Shown here: piece by piece, positions 7,011 through 11,796 of the stretch | Layout: each line of letters begins with the position of its first letter | How positions within the stretch are numbered: position 1 is the first letter of the stretch | Source: Patulibacter sp050252545 | Lineage (GTDB): Bacteria > Actinomycetota > Thermoleophilia > Solirubrobacterales > Solirubrobacteraceae | Length of the DNA stretch: 13,007 bases | Direction of reading: 5' to 3' | NCBI GenBank assembly: GCA_050252545.1 | Contig: JBFWKS010000100.1 | Coordinates: 1 to 13,007 of the forward strand | Notes under the pieces: generated by a model | Database searches by the model: none | Told to the model about the DNA's origin: nothing | Seen by the model: the letters and a program-made list of their open reading frames with translations, nothing else | Translations under genes and position numbers: made by a program

Positions 7011-7388
7011 TCAGTCGCGGTCGCGACCGCCGCCACCGCCGTAGCCGCCGCGGCCACCACCGCGACCGCCACGCTCCGGGCGATCCTCGCCGCGATCCTC
7101 ACGGCCGGGCATCGAGATCATCCGCGGGTGCGGGTAGGGGAGGAGCGCCAGCTCGCGGGCCTGCTTGACGGAGCGGGCCGCCCGGTTCTGGTCGCGGGCG
7201 TTGAGGCCGGTCGCGCGGCGCGAGCGGATCTTGCCCTTCTCGGTCACCAGGGCACGGAGGGCGTCGACGTGCAGGTGGTCGATCTGCGCCACCTGCTCCT
7301 TGGTCAGCTTGGGGGTACGACGGACGCCGCCCTTGGGGGACCGGCGGCCGGCGCCCGGGCGCGCAGGGGAACGAGAAGGTCGGGCCAT
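7011..7388 (-). CDS. rpsR: Small-subunit ribosomal protein S18 with Arg/Gly-rich tail
   Basis: This 125-residue protein carries the S18 core: HVDALRALVTEKGKIRSRR, then ATGLNARDQNRAARSVKQ and ARELALLPY, matching the family's ..GKI.pRR.TGl...Q r...aiK.ARelALLPy pattern. S18 binds S6 and 16S rRNA on the platform of the 30S subunit. The N-terminal extension is basic. There is no cysteine at all, so it is the zinc-free form; some S18 versions carry a CxxC zinc site near the start. After ~residue 95 comes an unusual tail of ~30 residues rich in Arg, Gly, Glu and Asp with RGG-like runs. S18 genes often sit with rpsF, ssb and rplI; none is adjacent here. Start ATG 7388 is the first in frame, with a CATCAT hexamer 10 nt upstream. 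Another S18 copy elsewhere in the genome is possible. Confidence 0.93.
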   Translation of the reverse strand: MARPSRSPARPGAGRRSPKGGVRRTPKLTKEQVAQIDHLHVDALRALVTEKGKIRSRRATGLNARDQNRAARSVKQARELALLPYPHPRMISMPGREDRGEDRPERGGRGGGRGGYGGGGGRDRD

Positions 7389-7398
7389 AGAGGCGGGT

Positions 7399-7404
7399 AT
7401 GATG
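7399..7404 (-). promoter_or_regulatory. Possible -10-like element for rpsR
   Basis: On the minus strand CATCAT is followed by 10 nt and then the S18 ATG. The hexamer resembles those before the NeuD-like and ABC ATPase genes. No Shine-Dalgarno is visible in the short leader. Confidence 0.3.
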
Positions 7405-7446
7405 CCAGATCGGCCCCGGTCCGCGCGGCCCGGTCCTGCGGGGCCC

Positions 7447-7471
7447 GGGCGTGCCCCACGGCACCGCGCCC
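7447..7471 (-). repeat. Bulged hairpin upstream of rpsR
   Basis: On the minus strand GGGC, a 3-nt bulge, GTGCC, a 4-nt loop, GGCAC and GCCC can fold into a 9-bp bulged stem. It lies in the 123-nt gap between the unrecognised gene and rpsR. It could be a terminator of the upstream pair (no T-tract) or chance in GC-rich DNA. Confidence 0.25.
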
Positions 7472-7511
7472 GTCGCTGCGGTGGGTGGCCGTCGGCGGGA
7501 CCCGACGGTCG

Positions 7512-8108
7512 TCAGCCGCCGCGACGCGGATCGTCGACGATCCGGGTCTCGAGCGTCGCGGCGTCCGGCCAGCCCTCGGGCATCGGGAACGCCTCCTCGC
7601 CGACGCCCAGGACGATCGGCTCGCCACCATCGCCGCGGGCGGTCACCGAGAACGGGGTCCGGGGACGGGTGGTATCCCACCGCAGCTGCAGGACGTCGGC
7701 GGGACCCAGCAGCGACGCGGCACGCTGGGTCTCACGCGCGTAGTGCTCCACGCCACCGAGCGGGGCGGCGACGTCACCGGTCTCAGGGTCGGCGTCGAAC
7801 AGCGGCAGCGCACGGAACTCCGGGAGCGGTGGGACCTCGGCGTCCAGCTCGATCGCGTGCGGCAGGTGCAGCACGTGCGCACCGATCGTCACCTCGACGG
7901 GCGACAGACGCTCCACGTCGACCGTGGCCGGTGCGCCGTCGGGGTCGTCCGGACCGGCCGCGACGACCGCGATCGCCTGCGTCGCGCGGGCCGCGTGCAG
8001 CAGCTCGCGCAGCAGGGCGACGGTGCCGTCCAGCGGACCGACCGACGCGACCAGGTCGACGGGGTGCTCGGTGCCGACGGGATCGGCGGGACTCGGGGGC
8101 GTGCTCAT
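7512..8108 (-). CDS. Protein of unknown function, translationally coupled to the metallophosphoesterase
   Basis: I do not recognise this 198-residue protein. It has no cysteine, transmembrane helix or signal peptide and looks like an acidic cytosolic alpha/beta protein. Visible stretches are GTVALLRELLHAARATQAIA (27-46), VEVTIGAHVLHLPHAIELD, FRALPLFDADPETGDVA, and HYARETQRAASLLGPADVL leading to LQLRWDTTRP. The C-terminus reads LGVGEEAFPMPEGWPDAATL. The frame is open far upstream on this strand, but that part runs through the phosphoesterase and the divergent gene. The start is fixed by the ATGA overlap: ATG 8108-8106 overlaps the phosphoesterase TGA 8107-8105, a hallmark of translational coupling. 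It is therefore probably made in fixed ratio with that enzyme, and might be a partner or act in the same pathway (inference). Confidence 0.72.
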   Translation of the reverse strand: MSTPPSPADPVGTEHPVDLVASVGPLDGTVALLRELLHAARATQAIAVVAAGPDDPDGAPATVDVERLSPVEVTIGAHVLHLPHAIELDAEVPPLPEFRALPLFDADPETGDVAAPLGGVEHYARETQRAASLLGPADVLQLRWDTTRPRTPFSVTARGDGGEPIVLGVGEEAFPMPEGWPDAATLETRIVDDPRRGG

Positions 8109-8839
8109 GCGTCCTGCTGCTCTCGGTCGGTGGCGGGGTGCCCGTTCTGCAGCGTCCGGGCGACGACGCCCGACCACGGCGCGTCGCCCCAGCGCTCGCG
8201 CTGGCGGGCGACGGCACGCTCCACGTCGTAGTCCACCCGTCGCGACTCGACGTGGCCGTCGGGACGCAGCAGCCCGTAGGCGGCGCGCGGGTCGTCGTCG
8301 AACGGCAGGCCGACGCTGCCGGGGTTGAAGATCGTCGTCCTGCCGCCGTCGGGGCGGACCACGTCGCGGTGCACGGGCACATGGGTGTGGCCGACGACGA
8401 GCAGGCCCGGGGTGCGGCCCTCCAGCAGGTCGACCTCGCCGGGGGACGGGTCGGGCAGGAACCCGTCCATGTCGCTCCGCGGCGATCCGTGCCACGCCTC
8501 GCCGCCGGGGATCGGCTGCCACGTCGGCAGCTCGTACAGCGCGCGGACGTCGGGCGCGTCGGGACCGCCGAGCGCATCCACCCACGCGGCACGGCCGTGG
8601 ACCGCCAGGGGCACCGGCGGGATCGTTTCGGGCTCGCGGGCCCACCGCTCGTGGTTGCCGCGCAGCCATCGCGCGTCGGGCAGTTCGCGCAGGCGCGCCA
8701 GCGTCTCCTCGGGCCAGCCGCCGAACGCGCTGACGTCGCCACCGATCACCCAGCCGTCGGCGCCCGCGGCCTCGGCGTCGCCGATGACGGCCTCGAGCGC
8801 GGCGAGGTTGCCGTGCACGTCGTAGAGCAGGGCCAGCAC
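8105..8839 (-). CDS. Calcineurin-like metallophosphoesterase (YfcE/MJ0936-type)
   Basis: This 244-residue cytosolic protein has all the metal-site motifs of the calcineurin-like fold, in order: DVHGN (7-11), GGD (33-35), GNHE (61-64), WHGSP (His117) and GHTHVP (His151, His153), followed by NPGSVGLPFDDDP. This matches small YfcE/MJ0936-like phosphodiesterases that use a two-metal centre; the natural substrate is unknown. GTG 8839 begins immediately before the first beta strand and has TACCGT (8852-8847) exactly 7 nt upstream, so the transcript is probably leaderless. The stop overlaps the next minus-strand gene by ATGA. It is divergent from the NeuD-like gene, with a large inverted repeat in the shared intergenic region. 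The metal ligands look intact, so activity is expected. Confidence 0.93.
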   Translation of the reverse strand: MLALLYDVHGNLAALEAVIGDAEAAGADGWVIGGDVSAFGGWPEETLARLRELPDARWLRGNHERWAREPETIPPVPLAVHGRAAWVDALGGPDAPDVRALYELPTWQPIPGGEAWHGSPRSDMDGFLPDPSPGEVDLLEGRTPGLLVVGHTHVPVHRDVVRPDGGRTTIFNPGSVGLPFDDDPRAAYGLLRPDGHVESRRVDYDVERAVARQRERWGDAPWSGVVARTLQNGHPATDREQQDA

Positions 8840-8846
8840 CTGCCGG

Positions 8847-8852
8847 ACGGTA
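8847..8852 (-). promoter_or_regulatory. -10-like element for the metallophosphoesterase
   Basis: On the minus strand TACCGT ends 7 nt before GTG 8839. The adjacent inverted repeat (8855-8894) covers the spacer and -35 area. Confidence 0.45.
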
Positions 8853-8854
8853 GC

Positions 8855-8894
8855 GCGCTGCGGCCCCGGAGCGGTCGGTGCGGGGCCGCAGCGC
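8855..8894. repeat. Perfect 14-bp inverted repeat between divergent genes
   Basis: GCGCTGCGGCCCCG (8855-8868) and CGGGGCCGCAGCGC (8881-8894) are perfect complements around a 12-nt centre. The repeat is 2 bp from the minus-strand -10-like element and 36 bp from the plus-strand one. Its position suits an operator for the phosphoesterase promoter; it could also form a hairpin that blocks read-through. No T-tract follows on either strand. Confidence 0.6.
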
Positions 8895-8930
8895 CCCCGG
8901 CCCGACGACGGAGAGGACCGATCGCCGTGC

Positions 8931-8936
8931 GATCAT
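8931..8936 (+). promoter_or_regulatory. Possible -10-like element for the NeuD-like gene
   Basis: GATCAT ends 6 nt before GTG 8943. It keeps A at position 2 and T at position 6 of TAnnnT but not the first T, so it is weaker evidence than the other sites. Confidence 0.3.
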
Positions 8937-8942
8937 CGCCCG

Positions 8943-9602
8943 GTGCGCGATCTGGTGATCTTCGGGACGGGCGGGTCCGCCCGCGAGGTCTGTCAGGCGA
9001 TCGAGGACGTCAACGCCGCCGGGCCGACGTGGCGGATCGTCGGGTTCCTCGACGGCGATGCGTCCCGCCACGGCAGCGAGCTGCGCGATCTGCCGGTGCT
9101 CGGCGGGGCCGGCTGGGCGGCCGAGCATCCCGACACCACGGTCGTCGTCGCGATCGGTGGGCCCGCCGGCCGGCGGGCCGTCGTCGGCGAGCTCGCCGAC
9201 CTCGGCGTGACCGGACCGGAGCGCTTCCCGGTCGTCGTCCACCCGACGGCGTGGATCGGCAACCACGTGCGCGTGGGGGAGGGCAGCGTCGTCCTCGCCG
9301 GGGCGGCCGTGTCGACCGACATCGACCTGGGCCCGTTCGCCGCGCTCAACAAGAACTGCATCGTCGGCCATGACGCCGTGCTCGAGCCGTTCGTCACGAT
9401 CGCCCCCGGAGCGAGCGTGTCGGGCCACGTACGGCTAGGCGAGGGCGTGAACCTCGGGGCCAACAGCGTCGTCGTGCAGGGCCGCTCCGTCGGAGCGGGC
9501 ACGGTCGTCGGCGCCGGCGCGGTCGTCGCCGAAGACCTTCCCGCGCGCGTGACCGCGGTCGGCGTACCCGCCCGGGTGATCCGGCGCCACGACGACGTCT
9601 GA
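8943..9602 (+). CDS. NeuD/PglD-type sugar O/N-acetyltransferase
   Basis: This 219-residue protein has two parts. The N-terminal part is a small Rossmann-like domain starting VIFGTGGSAREV (5-16) that binds the sugar-nucleotide substrate in PglD/NeuD relatives. The C-terminal part, from ~residue 98, is a left-handed beta-helix of hexapeptide repeats such as IGNHVRVGEGSVVLAG and VRLGEGVNLGANSVVVQG. VGHDA holds His143, matching the catalytic His of the family, and the end AVGVPARVIR is typical of hexapeptide acyltransferases. Known relatives use acetyl-CoA to acetylate sialic acids or UDP-amino-sugars for surface glycans. No partner sugar-biosynthesis genes are adjacent, so the substrate is unknown. 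GTG 8943 precedes the first strand directly and has a -10-like GATCAT 6 nt upstream; no Shine-Dalgarno is seen. Confidence 0.9.
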   Translation: MRDLVIFGTGGSAREVCQAIEDVNAAGPTWRIVGFLDGDASRHGSELRDLPVLGGAGWAAEHPDTTVVVAIGGPAGRRAVVGELADLGVTGPERFPVVVHPTAWIGNHVRVGEGSVVLAGAAVSTDIDLGPFAALNKNCIVGHDAVLEPFVTIAPGASVSGHVRLGEGVNLGANSVVVQGRSVGAGTVVGAGAVVAEDLPARVTAVGVPARVIRRHDDV

Positions 9603-9617
9603 GCGCCCGGACCGGGG

Positions 9618-9648
9618 CGCCGGCCGACGCGCCGCCCCGCGGCCGGCG
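9618..9648. repeat. 9-bp inverted repeat after the NeuD-like gene
   Basis: CGCCGGCCG (9618-9626) pairs with CGGCCGGCG (9640-9648) around 13 nt. It overlaps the next hairpin by 3 bases, so the two full stems cannot form together. Confidence 0.4.
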
Positions 9649-9670
9649 TGCGCTCCGAACGAGCGCACGC
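9646..9670 (+). terminator. 10-bp hairpin terminator candidate after the NeuD-like gene
   Basis: GCGTGCGCTC (9646-9655) and GAGCGCACGC (9661-9670) form a perfect 10-bp stem with a 5-nt CGAAC loop, 44 nt past the stop codon. A T-tract is missing, common for GC-rich actinobacterial stops. Confidence 0.55.
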
Positions 9671-9728
9671 GGGTGTGGCCGACCCGCCAGGCACCCCGAC
9701 GTCGTGTCCCGCGACGTGACCGTTCGGG

Positions 9729-9734
9729 CATCAT
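9729..9734 (+). promoter_or_regulatory. Possible -10-like element for the ABC ATPase
   Basis: CATCAT lies 8 nt before TTG 9743. It resembles the hexamers before the NeuD-like gene and rpsR. It would place the start inside what longest-frame calling would treat as coding. Confidence 0.3.
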
Positions 9735-9742
9735 GCGTCGGG

Positions 9743-10714
9743 TTGCCCGACGCCGTCCTCGCCGACCCGCCGCCATCCGGTGGACCCTCCGCCGCGGAGC
9801 CCGCGGTCGTCATCGACGGGCTCGTCCGCCGCTACGGCGAGCACGTCGCGGTCGACGACCTGTCGCTCACCGTCCCGCGCGCGCAGGTGTTCGCCCTGCT
9901 CGGGCCCAACGGCGCCGGCAAGACGACGACGGTCGAGACGTGCGTCGGTCTGCGGCGCCCCACCCGCGGCCGCGTCCGCGTGCTGGGTCTCGATCCGGTG
10001 CGCCAAACCGACGACCTGCGGCCGCGGATCGGCGTGATGCTGCAGAGCGGCGGCGTGTACCAGGGGGCCCGCTGCGGCGAGATGCTGCGGCTCGTCGCGT
10101 CGTACGCCGCCGACCCGCTCGACCCGGAGCGGCTGCTGCAACGCCTGGGGCTGGAGTCGGTCAACCGCACCCCGTACCGCCGCCTCTCGGGCGGACAACA
10201 GCAGCGCCTGTCGCTGGCGATGGCGATCGTCGGCCGGCCCGAGCTCGTGTTCCTCGACGAGCCGACGGTGGGACTCGACCCACAGGCCCGGCACGAGACC
10301 TGGCGGATCATCGAGTCGCTGCGCCGCGACGGCGTCACCGTGCTGCTCACCACGCATCACATGGACGAGGCCGAGCGGCTTGCCGACCACGTCGCGATCG
10401 TCGATCACGGCCGCGTCATCGCGTCCGGCACCCCGGACCAGCTGATCCGCAGCGGCGCCGATCGGGAGGTGCGCTTCCGGGCCACGCCGGGACTGCCGCT
10501 CGACGGGCTCCGCGAGCGCCTCGCCGACGGCACGGTCGCGAGCGAGCCGGCGTCGGGCGTCTACGTCGTCGCCGGGGCCGTCGACCCGCGGCTCGTCGCG
10601 ACGGTCACCGCGTGGTGCGCCGAGCGCGACGTGCTCGTCGAGGGCCTGCAGGTCAAGCACCGCACGCTCGAGGACGTCTTCCTGGAGCACACCGGGCGGG
10701 AGCTGCGCGCATGA
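9743..10714 (+). CDS. ABC-2 exporter ATP-binding protein (DrrA/CcmA-like)
   Basis: This ATPase subunit (323 residues from TTG 9743) has every nucleotide-binding motif: Walker A GPNGAGKTT (54-62), a Q-loop in GVMLQSG, signature LSGGQ (148-152), Walker B LVFLDEP (168-174, Glu173) and the switch His205 in TTHHMDEAERL. A ~100-residue C-terminal region typical of the DrrA group follows. It would power efflux of drugs, lipids or polysaccharides through the permease encoded next, overlapping by ATGA. The start is uncertain. GTG 9704 is also in frame (336 residues), but the 13 codons before TTG include gtt, gca and tca, unusual for this GC3-rich DNA, and a -10-like CATCAT lies there. I therefore prefer TTG 9743. 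The substrate cannot be inferred. Confidence 0.93.
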   Translation: MPDAVLADPPPSGGPSAAEPAVVIDGLVRRYGEHVAVDDLSLTVPRAQVFALLGPNGAGKTTTVETCVGLRRPTRGRVRVLGLDPVRQTDDLRPRIGVMLQSGGVYQGARCGEMLRLVASYAADPLDPERLLQRLGLESVNRTPYRRLSGGQQQRLSLAMAIVGRPELVFLDEPTVGLDPQARHETWRIIESLRRDGVTVLLTTHHMDEAERLADHVAIVDHGRVIASGTPDQLIRSGADREVRFRATPGLPLDGLRERLADGTVASEPASGVYVVAGAVDPRLVATVTAWCAERDVLVEGLQVKHRTLEDVFLEHTGRELRA

Positions 10715-11562
10715 GCGCCCCGGCCTTCGACGACCTCGAGCCCGGTCGGGCGACCCCCGGCGTCGACACGTCGATCTCGGGCGTCGACGCCGGTCCCGGC
10801 ACGTTCACCCCGCGACCCGGACGGGCGCCGCTGGCGCGGATGGTCCGCAACCAGACGCGGATGGAGCTCGTCCTGATGATGCGCAACGCCGAGCAGGTGA
10901 TGCTCAGCCTGATCGTGCCGATCGGGCTGCTCGTCGTCTGCACGACGGTGTCGTTCATCGAGGTCGACGGTGACCGCGCCGACTTCTTCGTCCCCGGGAT
11001 CCTTGCGCTGGCGATCATGTCGGCGGCGTTCACGAGCCAGGCGATCGCGACCGGTTTCGATCGCCACTACGGCGTGCTCAAGCGGCTGGGGGCGACGGCG
11101 CTGCCCCGCTCGGTGCTGCTCGGCGCCAAGACGCTGGCGGTGCTGCTCATCGAGCTGTTCCAGATCGTGATCCTGTGCTCGGTCGGGCTGGCCCTGGGCT
11201 GGACGCCGTCGGGCGAGCCGGTGACCGCGGTCCTGTCGGTCGTCGCGTTGATCGGGCTCGGGACCGCCGCGTTCTGCGGGATGGCGTTCCTGCTGGCGGG
11301 CACGCTGCGCGCGATGACGACCCTGGCCGCGGCCAACATCATCTGGTTCGTGCTGCTCGGCGTCGGCGGGATCGCCTTTCCGCTCAGCGAGTTCGGCGGG
11401 GCGCGGGAGCTCTTCGAGCTGCTGCCGACCGCGGCGCTGTCGAGCGGCCTGCGGACGGTGCTCGCCGATGGCGAGGTCGTTCCCTGGCACCTGCTGCTGA
11501 CGCTCGGCACGTGGGCGGTCGTCACGCTGACCGCGGCAACGGCGACGTTCCGCTGGGAGTAG
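10711..11562 (+). CDS. ABC-2 type exporter permease
   Basis: This 283-residue membrane protein starts at ATG 10711, overlapping the ATPase stop by ATGA, so the two subunits are coupled. The frame is open further upstream, but that part runs through the ATPase gene. Residues 1-~40 are a Pro/Gly/Asp-rich cytoplasmic tail. About six helices follow: the first ~63-83 (MLSLIVPIGLLVVC), then DFFVPGILALAIMSAAFTSQ (helix 2), and a loop GFDRHYGVLKRLGATALPRS typical of ABC2 permeases (coupling region). Further helices lie around LLGAKTLAVLLIELFQ, AVLSVVALIGLGTAAFCGMA and LAAANIIWFVLLGVGGIAFP, with a last one near the C-terminus. With its ATPase it forms a probable homodimeric-permease exporter. Nothing adjacent names a cargo. 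Confidence 0.92.
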   Translation: MSAPAFDDLEPGRATPGVDTSISGVDAGPGTFTPRPGRAPLARMVRNQTRMELVLMMRNAEQVMLSLIVPIGLLVVCTTVSFIEVDGDRADFFVPGILALAIMSAAFTSQAIATGFDRHYGVLKRLGATALPRSVLLGAKTLAVLLIELFQIVILCSVGLALGWTPSGEPVTAVLSVVALIGLGTAAFCGMAFLLAGTLRAMTTLAAANIIWFVLLGVGGIAFPLSEFGGARELFELLPTAALSSGLRTVLADGEVVPWHLLLTLGTWAVVTLTAATATFRWE

Positions 11563-11592
11563 GACCGTCGCCGCGCCGAGCGCCGCGGTGAC

Positions 11593-11636
11593 GACCACCG
11601 CCCGCCGGCAGGACCACCGCCGTGAGGACCACCGCC
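11593..11636 (+). repeat. Three direct copies of GACCACCGCC
   Basis: GACCACCGCC occurs at 11593-11602, 11612-11621 and 11627-11636, with start-to-start spacings of 19 and 15 bp, in the gap between the permease and ppk. Irregular spacing argues against a strict tandem array. It may be a protein-binding cluster or GC-rich slippage. Confidence 0.5.
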
Positions 11637-11647
11637 CACCTGGGCGG
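11632..11647 (+). repeat. 6-bp hairpin in the permease-ppk gap
   Basis: CCGCCC (11632-11637) pairs with GGGCGG (11642-11647) around ACCT, overlapping the last GACCACCGCC copy. No T-tract follows. Confidence 0.3.
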
Positions 11648-11661
11648 ACGGGGCGCGACTC

Positions 11662-11680
11662 CCCGGTCCTGCCGACCGGG
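11662..11680 (+). terminator. Hairpin terminator candidate after the ABC permease
   Basis: CCCGGTC (11662-11668) and GACCGGG (11674-11680) form a perfect 7-bp stem with a 5-nt loop about 100 nt after the permease stop. There is no T-tract, so confidence is moderate. Confidence 0.4.
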
Positions 11681-11759
11681 CTGAGGGCGCGTCGTGACCG
11701 CCGCGTTACGCGGGTCGCGACGTTCACCGCTTGGCAACGTGGTGATCACACCGCGACCA

Positions 11760-11765
11760 TAGGCT
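11760..11765 (+). promoter_or_regulatory. -10-like element for ppk
   Basis: TAGGCT lies 10 nt before ATG 11776 and 31 nt before ATG 11797. A perfect 8-bp palindrome GTGATCAC (11742-11749) sits just upstream, between it and where a -35 would be. TTGGCA at 11731 is 23 nt away, too far for a normal -35. Confidence 0.45.
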
Positions 11766-11784
11766 GGCGCCGCCCATGCTCGAC

Positions 11785-11790
11785 GAGGAG
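11785..11790 (+). promoter_or_regulatory. Ribosome binding site for ppk
   Basis: GAGGAG is placed 6 nt before ATG 11797, the best Shine-Dalgarno match I found before any start here. It favours 11797 over the in-frame ATG 11776. Confidence 0.6.
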
Positions 11791-11796
11791 CCCGCC

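Noticed and set aside
8109..9428. N-terminal extension of the unknown minus-strand protein up to 638 residues
   Set aside because: It would run across the phosphoesterase, the divergent promoter region and much of the NeuD-like gene; ATG 8108 with an ATGA overlap is far more plausible.
9673..10710. N-terminal extension of the ABC permease to 629 residues
   Set aside because: This part is the ATPase gene read out of frame and is Arg-rich without motifs; the permease begins at ATG 10711.
11722..11728. GTTCACC as a Pho-box half site upstream of ppk
   Set aside because: Actinobacterial PHO boxes need tandem 11-bp units; the neighbouring 11-mers (7-mers at 11711 and 11733) do not match.
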